Source: Streptomyces sp. HmicA12 (GTDB lineage: Bacteria > Actinomycetota > Actinomycetes > Streptomycetales > Streptomycetaceae). From it: a stretch of 64,000 nucleotides of DNA. Under the pieces are notes generated by a model. It worked only from the letters and a program-made list of their open reading frames with translations, was not told the origin of the DNA and made no database searches. The position numbers and the translations under genes were made by a program. The stretch lies in the NCBI RefSeq assembly GCF_000373565.1, contig NZ_KB891851.1:248001-312000 (forward strand). The letters run 5' to 3'. Shown one piece after another: positions 1-9,384 of this stretch (position 1 is the first letter of the stretch; each line of letters begins with the position of its first letter).

Positions 1-183
1 GGGCATGTCCGCGCCGGGCGCGAGCTTGGCGACGAGCGCCGTGCCGTCCGACGTCACCACGTGGAAGACCGAGTTGAAGGTGCCGCCGGTCAACTCCCGG
101 TACGCGGAGACCTCGTCCCACGCGACGCCCGCGGCGGAGACCGCTGCCACGAGCCGCTCCTGGGTGCCGCTGTCGCCGCTCAT
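1..183 (-). CDS. aminoglycoside/fructosamine phosphotransferase family protein, N-terminal part
   Basis: Only the first 61 codons lie in the window; the gene runs off the left edge. The visible N-terminus contains LTGGTFNSVFHV followed by DGTALVAKL. This is the glycine-rich nucleotide-binding loop and the lysine-bearing strand typical of APH/choline-kinase-like phosphotransferases. The ATG at 183 follows a good GAGGAG ribosome site. The substrate cannot be told from this fragment, and other members of the same fold are possible. It lies downstream of the MFS gene on the same strand, separated by a strong hairpin, so it is probably transcribed separately. Confidence 0.7.
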   Translation of the reverse strand, partial: MSGDSGTQERLVAAVSAAGVAWDEVSAYRELTGGTFNSVFHVVTSDGTALVAKLAPGADMP

Positions 184-342
184 CGTGCTCCTCGCATCCG
201 TGCCGGGAACCCGTGCGCGCATCGTGGCACACCGAATCTCCGGGAGCGGCAACCCTTTCGGCTCCGGCGGCGACACACCGTATGACGACCGGCATCGTCA
301 CACAGGCGCCCCTCGCCCCCGGCGATGCCGGCCGTCGCCCAC

Positions 343-374
343 GCCGGGGCGGCGTACGGGACCGCCGCCCCGGC
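343..374 (-). terminator. hairpin terminator after the MFS gene
   Basis: A perfect 12-bp stem (GCCGGGGCGGCG with its complement) encloses an 8-nt loop, starting four bases beyond the MFS stop codon. There is no clear U-tract, as is usual in Streptomyces. It separates the lac-type operon from the phosphotransferase gene. Confidence 0.6.
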
Positions 375-377
375 CCC

Positions 378-1568
378 TCAACTCCCCTTGTGCGCAACCG
401 CTGTACGAGTACGGACCTTCAGCCGCACCGTCGCCACCAGTGACGCCGCAGACAGCGCCGCGAGCACCCACGGCACCGCGTGGATGCCCGACGCCTCGAT
501 GCCCGCACCGAGCAGCGGCGGCGCCACCACCCCGCCGATCATCGACGCCGCGATGACCCACGCGCCCGCCCGCGCGGCACCGGGCAGCGCCCGGTTCAGC
601 CAGGGCAGGCCCGTGGGAAAGACCGGCGCGATGAACAGGCCGACCCCCGCGTACGCGTACGGAGCCGCGCCCGGGACCAGGGCCAGGAGCAGGCAGCCCG
701 TCATGCCGGCCGCGCACACGGTGAGGATGACCTCGGGCGCGTACCGGAGGGTGAGCGGCACGACCAGGAAGCGGCCGACCGTCATCATCAGCCAGTACAC
801 CGAGGTGGCGGAGGCGGCGACCGTCACGCTGTGGCCGACCGTCTCCAGATGGGTCGGCTCCCAGCCGCCCACGCCCGCCTCCACGGCGACGTTGAGGATG
901 TAGAGCGCGAGGAACCCGATGAGGACGCGGGGCACCAACCTGCCCTGCGCGGACACCGGTTGTGATTTCAGGCCCGTAGCCGGAGCGGCCGCGTCCCGTA
1001 CCCCACCCGTGCACAGGATCAGCGCCGCGGAGAGCACGGCGCACACCCCGAACGCGTACCCGTAGCCGTCCGGGCCCAGCCAGGCGATCAGCGCGGGGCC
1101 CAGGACCGCGCCGATGCCGAAGTGGGCGTTGAGGACGTTCAGCATCGCCGTCGAGCGGCTGCCGAAGCCGACCGCGAAGAGCTGGTTGAGGCCGTAGTCG
1201 ATGCCGCCGAAGCCGAGGCCGCCGAGGAAGGCCGCGGCCAGCGCCGGGGGCCAGTCGGGGGCGAGCGCGACACCCGCGCCGCCGAGCGCCATCAGCGCGT
1301 AACTCGCCCCGAGCAGCGTTCTGTTGCTGATCCGGGAGTGGATCGCGTTGAACACCAGGACCCCGGCCACACCGCCCGTGAAGTGCAGGCTCAGACCGAG
1401 GCCCGCGCCCGCGGGGGAGAGGCCGAACTCGTCGCGCAGACCGGGGACCGCAGGCCCGTAGAGGGCCTGCAGCATGCCGATCAGGACGAACGCCACGCAG
1501 GACGCGACCGTCGCCGCCCGCGTGAACAGCCGCTCGCCCAGGGCGGGTTCCGTCTCCGTCGCCGTCAC
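378..1568 (-). CDS. MFS transporter, probably sugar uptake linked to beta-galactosidase
   Basis: The product is a 396-residue integral membrane protein with about 12 hydrophobic segments, the usual size for the major facilitator superfamily. The start is taken as the GTG at 1568, which overlaps the beta-galactosidase stop in a GTGA arrangement, so the two genes look translationally coupled; the reading frame stays open further upstream inside lacZ. Sitting last in a ROK regulator / GH2 beta-galactosidase operon, it probably imports the beta-galactoside or a related sugar, or exports a by-product. Substrate assignment is inference from context; membership of the superfamily is clear. Confidence 0.8.
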   Translation of the reverse strand: MTATETEPALGERLFTRAATVASCVAFVLIGMLQALYGPAVPGLRDEFGLSPAGAGLGLSLHFTGGVAGVLVFNAIHSRISNRTLLGASYALMALGGAGVALAPDWPPALAAAFLGGLGFGGIDYGLNQLFAVGFGSRSTAMLNVLNAHFGIGAVLGPALIAWLGPDGYGYAFGVCAVLSAALILCTGGVRDAAAPATGLKSQPVSAQGRLVPRVLIGFLALYILNVAVEAGVGGWEPTHLETVGHSVTVAASATSVYWLMMTVGRFLVVPLTLRYAPEVILTVCAAGMTGCLLLALVPGAAPYAYAGVGLFIAPVFPTGLPWLNRALPGAARAGAWVIAASMIGGVVAPPLLGAGIEASGIHAVPWVLAALSAASLVATVRLKVRTRTAVAHKGS

Positions 1569-4408
1569 TTCACCTCGCTGAAGAGGTACGAGAACTCGGC
1601 CGGAGCCGGGGTCAGCCGGTACTGCGGAAGGACACCCGGGCCGCACGACTGCGAGCCGATGCCCTGCTGGGCGTGGTCGAGGTTGACCCACACCGTGTCC
1701 CCGGCCGTCAGGTCGGTGAGGTGCTCGGCCGCGTCCAGCTGCTCGGTCGTCCAACGCCGGGCCGTGAAGCCGAAGTTCGGGTCGCCCTCGACGCGCAGGC
1801 GGCCGATCTCGGCCCAGCGGACGTCCACCCGCGCCCCGTTCTCCTGCGGCCGCAGATACGGCGTCTGGAGCCCGTCCACATCGGAGTGCCACAGGCCGAT
1901 CGCCGCGGCCTCCTTCGTGTCGGGGTACGCCTCGCCAGGACCGCCGCCGAACCAGCGGACCCGGTCCGCGCCCTGCGGCAGGCCGAGCCGCACACCGAGC
2001 CGGGGCAGCGGCAGCCGCCAGTCGCCGTCCGGCGCCACCGACACCGTCAGCCGCAACCGGCGCGCGTCAGCGGTCCAGCGGTAGACCGCGCGCAGGCCGA
2101 TGTCCCGGCCCGCCGGAGCGACACGCGTACGCACCGTCAGCGCGTCCGCACCCAACTCCACCCCGTCCAGGCGGTGTTGCATGCGGTGCAGACCGAACTC
2201 CCGCCAGCGCAGGCCGAGCCGCTCGCCGTCCTGCCAGCTCGCCCCGTTGTCGTTGTCCGTCGGCGCCCGCCACACGTCGAGCCGCGGCGCGACGACCTCG
2301 ACCCCACCGATGGTGCGCAGCGCGCCGGTGCGCGCGTCGAACGCGGCCGGGCCGAGCGTGATCAGCCGCTGCCCCGGGACCGGACGGTCGTCGAACACCC
2401 CGGCGGGCGCGGGCCGCGGCGCCGCGACCGCCTGCCCCCAGGCCACCTCGTGATCGTCCCCGTCGAGCGCCCGCACCGTCCACAGCGTCTCCGCGCCCCG
2501 GCCGTCGGCGGGCGGCGCCGGCAGCTTCACCTCGGCGGACTCGCCCGGCCGGAGCGGCGGCACGACCAGCGCGCCCGCCTCCACCGTCTCGCCCTCCACC
2601 TGGTACGACCACTCGAAGGAGAGGTGCGACAGGTCGCGGAAGTCGAAGCGGTTCGTCACGCGCGCCGTGCCGGACGGCCCGTCGACCGCGATCCGGACCG
2701 GCTCGATCACCTTCCTGAACTCGACCAGGCCGGGCGACGGTGTCCGGTCCGGGAAGAGCAGACCGTCGCAGACGAAGTTGCCGTCGTGCAGCTCCTCGCC
2801 GAAATCGCCGCCGTACGCGAACCCGAACCGCTCGTCGGAGATCCCGTGATCGATCCACTCCCAGACGAACGCGCCCTGCAGCCGGTCGTACGTCTCGAAC
2901 AGCCGTTGGTAGTCGGCGAGTCCGCCCGGACCGTTGCCCATCGCGTGCGCGTACTCGCACAGAACGAAGGGCAGCGCGCGCCGTCGCTCCGGGCCGCCGT
3001 CCAGGCCCTGCCCGATCCGTTCGACCTCGGCGTGATCCGCGTACATCCGTGAATAGACATCCGTGTCACGGCAGTTGATGTCGCCCTCGTAGTGCACGAG
3101 ACGCTCGGGGTCGCGGCCGCGGATCCACTCCGCCATCGCGGTCAGACCGCGCCCGGTGCCCGCCTCGTTGCCGAGCGACCACATCACCACCGAGGGGTGG
3201 TTCTTGTCGCGCTCCACCATCCGGGCGGCCCGGTCGAGGAGGGCCGGGGTCCAGCGCCCGTCGTCGACAGGATTGTCCCGCCAGCCCTGTTCGACGAATC
3301 CGTGCGTCTCCAGGTCGCACTCGTCGATGACCCACAGGCCGTACTCGTCGCACAGGTCGAGGAAGGCCGGATGCGGCGGGTAGTGAGAGGTGCGCACCGC
3401 GTTGATGTGGTGCCTCTTCATCAACTCGACGTCGCGGCGCATCGTTTCGAGGTCGAGGGCGCGCCCGTGCTCGGGGTGCCACTCGTGCCGGTTGACGCCC
3501 TTGAACAGCACCGCCGTGCCGTTCACCTTGATCAGACCGTCCTCCAGGACCACCGTCCTGAACCCGATCCGCAGCGGCACGCTCTCGCCGCCCGTGTCCA
3601 GGACGGCCGCGTACAGACGCGGGGTCTCCGCCGTCCACGGCTCGACCGGCACGGACACCGACTCGCCGGTGGCCACGTCGATCCCCAGCTCGGGCACCGT
3701 GACCCGGCCGTCCACGTCGCTGTCGACGCGCAGCGTGCCCAGGCCCGCCGTGTGGTCGTACGAGGCGTGCGCGAAGAAGTCGAGAACGCACCCGGCGGGC
3801 CGGTGCAGCAGGGTCACGTCACGGAAGATGCCGGGCAACCACCACTGGTCCTGGTCCTCCAGGTACGAGCCCGACGACCACTGGTGGACGCGGACCGCGA
3901 GAACGTTCCCGGTGGGCTTCAGCAGATGCCCGACCGCGAACTCGTGCGGCAGACGGCTGCCCTTGAACTCGCCGATGTCCGTGCCGTTCAGCCAGACCCG
4001 GGCGCACGACTCCACCCCGTCGAAGCGGAGCACGGCCCCGCCGCCCTCGTCCGCGTCCGGCCAGTCGTCGGGCAGGTCGAAGGTGCGCAGGTGGTCGCCG
4101 GTCGGGTTCTCGGTCGGCACGTGCGGCGGGTCGACGGGGAACGGGTAGAGGTGGTTCGTGTAGATCGGCGAACCGAAGGCTCCCTCGCCCTGCAGCACCC
4201 AGTGACCCGGCACCGCCACCTCGGCCCAGTCCCCGGCGTCGTACCCCTCGGCGGCGAAGGACTCGTCGTGCGCGTCCACGGTCGGGGAGACGCGCAACCG
4301 CCAACTGCCGTTCAGTGAAAGGGAGTCGGCGGAGGATTCGGCGTACCAGGTGCGCGGCGGCAGGGCACCGTCGCCGGGCAGCGGATCAGTGACGTACTCG
4401 AAGGACAT
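1565..4408 (-). CDS. lacZ: glycoside hydrolase family 2 beta-galactosidase (LacZ type)
   Basis: This 947-residue protein has the LacZ domain order: sugar-binding jelly roll (about 1-210), immunoglobulin-like domain (about 210-300), TIM barrel (about 300-590), second Ig-like domain, and a C-terminal beta-sandwich (about 690-947). The acid/base glutamate is E415 in WSLGNEAG and the nucleophile is E485 in FVLCEYAHAMGN; FVWEWIDHG follows. There is no signal peptide, so it acts in the cytoplasm on lactose or other beta-galactosides. The ATG at 4408 follows a GGGAG site. It lies 72 bases after the ROK regulator gene and overlaps the MFS gene, suggesting one operon. Confidence 0.93.
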   Translation of the reverse strand: MSFEYVTDPLPGDGALPPRTWYAESSADSLSLNGSWRLRVSPTVDAHDESFAAEGYDAGDWAEVAVPGHWVLQGEGAFGSPIYTNHLYPFPVDPPHVPTENPTGDHLRTFDLPDDWPDADEGGGAVLRFDGVESCARVWLNGTDIGEFKGSRLPHEFAVGHLLKPTGNVLAVRVHQWSSGSYLEDQDQWWLPGIFRDVTLLHRPAGCVLDFFAHASYDHTAGLGTLRVDSDVDGRVTVPELGIDVATGESVSVPVEPWTAETPRLYAAVLDTGGESVPLRIGFRTVVLEDGLIKVNGTAVLFKGVNRHEWHPEHGRALDLETMRRDVELMKRHHINAVRTSHYPPHPAFLDLCDEYGLWVIDECDLETHGFVEQGWRDNPVDDGRWTPALLDRAARMVERDKNHPSVVMWSLGNEAGTGRGLTAMAEWIRGRDPERLVHYEGDINCRDTDVYSRMYADHAEVERIGQGLDGGPERRRALPFVLCEYAHAMGNGPGGLADYQRLFETYDRLQGAFVWEWIDHGISDERFGFAYGGDFGEELHDGNFVCDGLLFPDRTPSPGLVEFRKVIEPVRIAVDGPSGTARVTNRFDFRDLSHLSFEWSYQVEGETVEAGALVVPPLRPGESAEVKLPAPPADGRGAETLWTVRALDGDDHEVAWGQAVAAPRPAPAGVFDDRPVPGQRLITLGPAAFDARTGALRTIGGVEVVAPRLDVWRAPTDNDNGASWQDGERLGLRWREFGLHRMQHRLDGVELGADALTVRTRVAPAGRDIGLRAVYRWTADARRLRLTVSVAPDGDWRLPLPRLGVRLGLPQGADRVRWFGGGPGEAYPDTKEAAAIGLWHSDVDGLQTPYLRPQENGARVDVRWAEIGRLRVEGDPNFGFTARRWTTEQLDAAEHLTDLTAGDTVWVNLDHAQQGIGSQSCGPGVLPQYRLTPAPAEFSYLFSEVK

Positions 4409-4480
4409 GGAGTCTCCCAAAGGTAGGCAAGGCAAGCCCCTGTGACGATCGAGGAGCGGGGCACCGGCGGAGTGCTGTGA

Positions 4481-5686
4481 TCAGGTGCGGATCCGGCTGC
4501 CGCCGGAGGCGAGCGCGCCCTCCAGGGCGAACGTGGCCGCGCCCAGGCTGACCGGATCGGTGGGGATCGGCGTGAGCACGATCTCGGTGGCGGCGAGCGG
4601 CCCGGCCAGGGCGCGCCTGCCGACGGCCCGGCGGACCTCGGCCAGGAACGGATCGCCGAGCTTGCCGGCCACCCAGCTGCTGAGGACGACGACCTCGGGG
4701 TTGAGCAGGTTGACGAGATCGGCGACGGCCGCGCCGAGGTAGTGGGCCGTGACCCGCAGGACGTCGAGGGCCCGCGGGTCGCCCGCGGCCGCGGCACGCG
4801 CCAGCGCGTCGATGGTCGCGGTCTGGTCGTCGGGGTGGAGGAGAGGCGAAGCGGGGTCCAGTTCCCGGAGGGTTCGCATGATGCCGGGTGCGCCGACGTA
4901 CGCCTCCACACAGCCGCGGTTGCCGCAGTGGCAGGGACGGCCGTCGAGCACCAGCGTCGTGTGCCCCCACTCACCGGCGCTGTCGCTGACCCCCCGGTGC
5001 AGCGTGCCGCCCAGGGCGAGCCCCGCGCCGACACCGGTCCCGAGGTTCACCACGACCACGTCGTCACGGCCGCGCCCCGCGCCGAACCACAGCTCGGCGA
5101 CGGTGCACGCCCGCAGCGGATTGTCCACGTACAGCGGCAGCTCGACGCGCTCGGCGAGCAGCGCGCGCAGCGGCACCTCCCGCCAGTCCCAGTTCGGCGC
5201 GTACACGGAGACGCCGTCACGCCGGTCGACGATCCCCGGCATGCAGACGCCGACCCCGAGCACCCGGCCCGGGTACGGTCCGAGCACCTCCGTGACAGCG
5301 TCCGCGACGACGTCGGCGACGGCCTCGGGCCGGTACCGGCCCGGGCTGCCGGGAGACAGCTCGCGGTCGGCGCGGCCCACGACCCGCAGCGCCAGATCGA
5401 ACAGCTCGGCGTGCACGTACGTCTCCGCGACGTCCACGCCGACCAGGGCGCCCCGGCCGGTGTCGACCTCGACGAGCCCGCGCGGCCGCCCGCCCGCCGA
5501 GTCCTGGAACCCGCCCGTGGTGAGGATCCCGAGGTCGAGCAGCTCCCCGACGAGCGTGGCGACGGTCGCCGCGCTCAGTCCCGTCGCGGCGGCCAGCTCC
5601 TGCCGGGACACGGCGCCGCGACCGATGCAGTGCCGCAGCACTTCGTACCGGTTCGCGGTGCGGATGTCACGGGCCGTGCGCTTCAT
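4481..5686 (-). CDS. ROK family transcriptional regulator
   Basis: The product is about 401 residues: an N-terminal winged helix (QELAAATGLSAATVATLVGE) fused to a ROK domain with the zinc motif CHCGNRGC at about residues 252-259. The sugar-kinase catalytic motif (usually NDAN) reads VDNPLRA, so it is probably a sugar-sensing repressor rather than a kinase. The start is uncertain: GTG at 5695 overlaps the predicted -10, whereas ATG at 5686 lies eight bases after it, which fits a leaderless message. It heads the lacZ-MFS operon and probably regulates it and itself. Confidence 0.9.
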   Translation of the reverse strand: MKRTARDIRTANRYEVLRHCIGRGAVSRQELAAATGLSAATVATLVGELLDLGILTTGGFQDSAGGRPRGLVEVDTGRGALVGVDVAETYVHAELFDLALRVVGRADRELSPGSPGRYRPEAVADVVADAVTEVLGPYPGRVLGVGVCMPGIVDRRDGVSVYAPNWDWREVPLRALLAERVELPLYVDNPLRACTVAELWFGAGRGRDDVVVVNLGTGVGAGLALGGTLHRGVSDSAGEWGHTTLVLDGRPCHCGNRGCVEAYVGAPGIMRTLRELDPASPLLHPDDQTATIDALARAAAAGDPRALDVLRVTAHYLGAAVADLVNLLNPEVVVLSSWVAGKLGDPFLAEVRRAVGRRALAGPLAATEIVLTPIPTDPVSLGAATFALEGALASGGSRIRT

Positions 5687-5693
5687 GAACGTC

Positions 5694-5723
5694 ACGCTAG
5701 GTGCCGCGAAACGACTTCACCAA
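5694..5723 (-). promoter_or_regulatory. candidate leaderless promoter for the ROK/lacZ/MFS operon
   Basis: On the minus strand TTGGTG (5718-5723) and TAGCGT (5694-5699) are separated by 18 bases. The expected start of transcription falls at the ATG at 5686. The match is moderate; no transcript data support it. Confidence 0.45.
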
Positions 5724-5742
5724 GGGGTTGGAAGAAGTGGTG

Positions 5743-5812
5743 GCGAAAGTCCAACAAGAGACACGAAAGTCCTCGACCCACGTCCAAGCGCGCCCGCGAA
5801 AGTCCAGCAAGA
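5743..5812. repeat. three direct copies of CGAAAGTCC upstream of the ROK regulator
   Basis: GCGAAAGTCCAACAAGA (5743-5759) and GCGAAAGTCCAGCAAGA (5796-5812) differ at one base; a third CGAAAGTCC starts at 5764. They lie just upstream of the predicted ROK promoter. Read on the minus strand, the core GGACTTTCG resembles half-sites of ROK operators, so they may be regulator-binding sites. That role is inferred. Confidence 0.5.
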
Positions 5813-5832
5813 ACGAGTGCGGACAAGGGTTT

Positions 5833-7086
5833 TCAGCGGGACGGCAAGAGGGCACGCACGAAGGTGTTGCTGAACTTCCCGGCAGGATCGAGCCGCCCGG
5901 CGAGCGCGGCGAAGTCGTCGGCCCGCGGGTAGCGCGTGATCACCCGGTCCGGGGCGGCGGTGAACACCTTCCCCCAGTGCGGCCGCGCGTCGAGGTCCCG
6001 CAGCCGGTCCTCGACCAGCGACACGACGGGCAGTACGCGCCCCGCGTCCGCCACCCACGTGAAGTGGAGGGCGACGGTGTCCCGCCCGTACGCCGGACTC
6101 AGCCACTGCGCGTCGGCGGCCACCGTCCGCACCTCGCACACCTGCAGCACGGACGCGATCCGGTCCCGTACGGCATCCAGGGCGCCCAGCGCGGCGACCG
6201 CGTGCTCGCGCGGCAGCAGGTACTCCGACTGCAGCTCGTCCCCGCTGCTCGGGGTGAACTCGGCCCGGAAGTGCGGCAGCCGCTCGTGCCACGGGCCGGG
6301 CACGCCGAACTGCTCGGTGCAGTGGACGGCCGGCATGCCGGGCACGGGATGCTGCTTGTCCACGGCGGGCTCGGCCCACGGGAAGTCGACGGGCTCGGGC
6401 ACGCGCCGCTTCACCCACACCTGGTCGAAGTGCGGCCCGCGCCACTTGGTGAACAGACTCACGCTGTACGCGGCCGAGGACACCGCCGCGAAGTCGAGCC
6501 CCTGGAACGGCAGCTCACGGAACACGTGCTGCGCCACCTCGTACGTGGGCTCCACGTCCAGGGTCAGCGACAGGACGACGCCGAGGGCCCCGAGCGAGAC
6601 GACGGCACCCTCGAAGCCCTCGTCGCCGCGGGCGATCGTGACGACTTCCCCTTCGGCGGTGAGCAGTTCGACGGCCCGCACCGCCTCGGCCAGCGACCGG
6701 TTGCGGACCCCCGACCCGTGGGTGCCGGTGGCCACCGACCCGGCGACCGAGATGTGCGGCAGCGACGCCATGTTCGGCAGCGCGAGCCCGTGCGCGTGCA
6801 GTTCCGCGGCCAGCTCGGCGTAGCGCACGCCACCGCCGACCCGCACGGTCCTGGCCCCGGTGTCGACCTCGATCCCGCCCGGCAGCCCGGCGAGCGAGAC
6901 GAGGACGCCGTCCCGGTCGGCGTCCACGTCGGCGATCCGGTTGAAGGAGTGGCCGGAGCCCAGGACGCGTATGTGCGGGCTCTTGACCACGAGCGCGCGC
7001 AGCTCGTCCCGAGAGGCCGGGCGGTGTACTCCGGGGGCGGAGAAGGTGATGTTGCGGGCCCAGTTGGTGGGGGCGGTGTCGTTCAC
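5833..7086 (-). CDS. aldO: alditol oxidase (FAD-dependent, VAO family)
   Basis: The 417-residue protein closely matches the Streptomyces alditol oxidase I recall, including VLGSGHSFN with His46 as the covalent FAD attachment residue, NMASLPHISVAGSVATGTHGSG for FAD binding, and the active-site stretches CEVRTVAAD, HFTW and HWGKVFT. AldO oxidises xylitol, sorbitol and other polyols at C1 with oxygen, giving the aldose and hydrogen peroxide; it is a cytosolic flavoenzyme. The start is GTG at 7086, with AAGG nine bases upstream. It precedes the ROK/lacZ operon on the same strand but has its own spacing and may be independent. Confidence 0.92.
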   Translation of the reverse strand: MNDTAPTNWARNITFSAPGVHRPASRDELRALVVKSPHIRVLGSGHSFNRIADVDADRDGVLVSLAGLPGGIEVDTGARTVRVGGGVRYAELAAELHAHGLALPNMASLPHISVAGSVATGTHGSGVRNRSLAEAVRAVELLTAEGEVVTIARGDEGFEGAVVSLGALGVVLSLTLDVEPTYEVAQHVFRELPFQGLDFAAVSSAAYSVSLFTKWRGPHFDQVWVKRRVPEPVDFPWAEPAVDKQHPVPGMPAVHCTEQFGVPGPWHERLPHFRAEFTPSSGDELQSEYLLPREHAVAALGALDAVRDRIASVLQVCEVRTVAADAQWLSPAYGRDTVALHFTWVADAGRVLPVVSLVEDRLRDLDARPHWGKVFTAAPDRVITRYPRADDFAALAGRLDPAGKFSNTFVRALLPSR

Positions 7087-7183
7087 GGGTGCTGCCTTTC
7101 TGCGCGGCGTGCCTATCGCCTACCAGCGATTGGATCACGCCGGTCCGTGTGCCGGGTGCGGTCGCGTTCGCGGGCGCGGGTGG

Positions 7184-7297
7184 GTGGGGGCTTCTCGCGC
7201 AGTTCCCCGCGCCCCTGAGGCATGCGCTGCGCGCAGCCTCCCCTGGGCGAGCGGAGCTCGCTTCAGGGGCGCGGGGAACTGCGCGACCAGCCCCCAC
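7184..7297. repeat. dispersed inverted repeat, family A copy 1
   Basis: The left arm contains CGCGCAGTTCCCCGCGCCCC and the right arm its exact complement, with a variable GC-rich centre of about 45 bases. Near-identical copies lie at 28605-28710 and 32295-32409. This copy lies just after the LacI-type gene and before aldO. It can fold as a long hairpin and may act as a terminator or mRNA 3' end, but its sequence conservation suggests a repeated element. Confidence 0.8.
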
Positions 7298-7345
7298 CGG
7301 GCCGCAGCCGCGAACGAAAGCGCACCCGGCACCATGAACCGCGCC

Positions 7346-8383
7346 TCAGGCGGACCCCCGCCGCACCAGCTCCGTCGGCAGTATCACCGCGGCCGGATCC
7401 TCCCCGCTGATCTGCGCGAGCAGCACCCGCACCATCTCGGAGCTGATCCGGTCCAGCGGATGCCGGATCGTGGTCAGCGCCGGCTGCGTCGCCAGGGCGG
7501 CGGGGGAGTCGTCGAAGCCGCCGATCGCGACGTCCTCCGGGATCCGGAGCCCCGCCTGCGCCAGGGCGCTCATCACGCCCTGCGCCATCAGGTCGGAGGC
7601 GACGAACATGGCGTCGAACTCCACTCCCTCGGCGAGGAGCCTCGCGGCGGCGGCCTCACCGCTCGCCCGGCTGTAGTCACCGGTGACGATCAGCCGCTCG
7701 TCGACCGCGATGCCCGCCTCGGCGAGCACCTCCCGGTACCCGGAGAGCCGGTCCACCCCGCCCGGGGTGTCCAGCGGCCCGGTGACGGTGGCGATCCGGC
7801 GCCGCCCGAGCGAGAGCAGGTGCCGCACCATGTCGCGCGCCCCGTCCCGGTCGTCCGCGGCGACGTAACTCACCTTCGAACCCGGCGAGCCGATCCCCAT
7901 GGGCCGCCCGCACGCCACCAACGGCACGCCCGCGTCGCGGAGTTCGGCCGCGACCGGGTCACCGGAGTGGGACGAGACGAGCAGCACGCCGTCGACGTGC
8001 CCGGAGGTGATGTAGCGCAGGTTGCGCCGCCGCTCGTCCGGAGTCCCGGCGATCATCAGCAGCAGCGTGATGTCGCGCTCGGCGAGCGCCTTGGTGCACG
8101 CACGCAGCAGCACGTTGAAGTTCGGGTCCTCGAAGAACTTCTCCTGCGGCTCCGTCAGCAGGAACGCCACCGAGTCCGAGCGGCCCGTGCTCAGACTGCG
8201 GGCATGCCGGTTGACGACGTAGCCCGTCTTCTTGATGGCCACCTCGACCGACTGCCGGGCCGCGGGGGAGACGTAGTGCCCGCCGTTCAGATAGCGGGAG
8301 ACGGTGCCGCGCGACACCCCCGCGACCCGCGCCACGTCATGGATGGTGGGCGGCTTGCGGCGTTCATTCGGGCTGGTGGTCAT
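7346..8383 (-). CDS. LacI family transcriptional regulator
   Basis: The 345-residue protein has an N-terminal LacI helix-turn-helix (TIHDVARVAGVSRGTVSRYLNGG, first about 60 residues) and a periplasmic-binding-protein-like effector domain, ending in the family's usual C-terminal RR. The ATG at 8383 follows GAGGA at very short spacing. It is the last gene of the binding protein-permease-permease run and lies beside galactan-degrading enzymes. It probably represses this locus in the absence of a galacto-oligosaccharide. The effector is inferred from context. Confidence 0.88.
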   Translation of the reverse strand: MTTSPNERRKPPTIHDVARVAGVSRGTVSRYLNGGHYVSPAARQSVEVAIKKTGYVVNRHARSLSTGRSDSVAFLLTEPQEKFFEDPNFNVLLRACTKALAERDITLLLMIAGTPDERRRNLRYITSGHVDGVLLVSSHSGDPVAAELRDAGVPLVACGRPMGIGSPGSKVSYVAADDRDGARDMVRHLLSLGRRRIATVTGPLDTPGGVDRLSGYREVLAEAGIAVDERLIVTGDYSRASGEAAAARLLAEGVEFDAMFVASDLMAQGVMSALAQAGLRIPEDVAIGGFDDSPAALATQPALTTIRHPLDRISSEMVRVLLAQISGEDPAAVILPTELVRRGSA

Positions 8384-8496
8384 GGTCCTCGATTGTGCCG
8401 GGGTGGTGCGGTCAGGGGCGGTGTTCCGCGTACGTACGATCATGCGGCCGTGCCGGTCCGGACGGGCCCCGCCCCGGGAAGGTCCGGACCAGCGGC

Positions 8497-9384
8497 TCAC
8501 GCCTTGATGGAACCACTCAGCAGGTCGAGAGACCAGAACCGCTGGATCACCAGGAAGAGACCGATCAGCGGCAGGATCGCCAGCAGACACCCCGTGATGA
8601 CCAGAGTGTAGAGCGCGGGCTGCGACGCGCCCTGGGCGAGCAGCGTGTAGAGGCCCAGGGTGAGCGGGAACTTGGTGTCGTCGGCCAGCATCACGTACGG
8701 CAGCAGGAAGTTGTTCCAGATGCCGACGAACTGGAAGAGGAACACCGTGATCAGGCCCGGCATCATCATCGGGACGGCGATCCGGGTGAAGATGCGGAAC
8801 TCGCCGGCGCCGTCCATCCGCGCCGCCTCGAGCAGCTCGGCGGGCACGGCCGCACTCGCGTAGACGCGCATCAGGTACACGCCGTACGGGGAGAGGATCG
8901 ACGGCAGCAGCATCGACCAGTACGAGTCGGCCAGGTCCAGCTTCGACAGGAGCAGGTACTGCGGGACGGCCAGCACGATGCCGGGGACGAGCACACCGGC
9001 CAGCATCAGCTTGAAGATGAACTCCCGGCCGCGGAAGGCGTACCGGCCGAGCGCGTAACCGCCGGCCGCCGAAACCATCGCGGACAGCAGCGCGCCGAGA
9101 CCCGCGTAGAAGGCGGAGTTCGCCATCCACTGCCAGTAGATGCCGTCGCGGTACGTCGACAGGTCGTGCAGGTTGTCGAGGAGACCGGAGCCGGGGGAGA
9201 AGGTGAACGTCGAGAAGAGCTCGGCGCGGCTCTTCGTGGCGGCGATCACCACCCAGGCGATGGGGACCAGGCAGTACAGCGCGCCGAGGATCAGCACGAG
9301 TGTGGGGATCCAGGCGGTGCGCCGGCCGGAGGCGCGGGCCGTACGGGCGTCCGTGGCGCCGGCGGTCAGGGTCAGGGACGTCAT
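8497..9384 (-). CDS. ABC sugar transporter permease, MalG type
   Basis: This 295-residue protein has six predicted membrane helices and the cytoplasmic EAA loop (ELLEAARMDGAGEFRIFTRIAVPMM, about residues 185-210) that docks the ATPase. Its ATG overlaps the stop of the upstream permease gene (ATGA), indicating coupled translation. It would form the membrane channel with its partner. No ATPase gene is present nearby; in Streptomyces the shared ATPase MsiK commonly serves such importers, so I infer the same here. Confidence 0.92.
   Translation of the reverse strand: MTSLTLTAGATDARTARASGRRTAWIPTLVLILGALYCLVPIAWVVIAATKSRAELFSTFTFSPGSGLLDNLHDLSTYRDGIYWQWMANSAFYAGLGALLSAMVSAAGGYALGRYAFRGREFIFKLMLAGVLVPGIVLAVPQYLLLSKLDLADSYWSMLLPSILSPYGVYLMRVYASAAVPAELLEAARMDGAGEFRIFTRIAVPMMMPGLITVFLFQFVGIWNNFLLPYVMLADDTKFPLTLGLYTLLAQGASQPALYTLVITGCLLAILPLIGLFLVIQRFWSLDLLSGSIKA

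Noticed and set aside
7184..7297. Family A repeats as simple terminators only
   Set aside because: Sequence, not just structure, is conserved between copies far apart and in both orientations, so they are reported as repeats.
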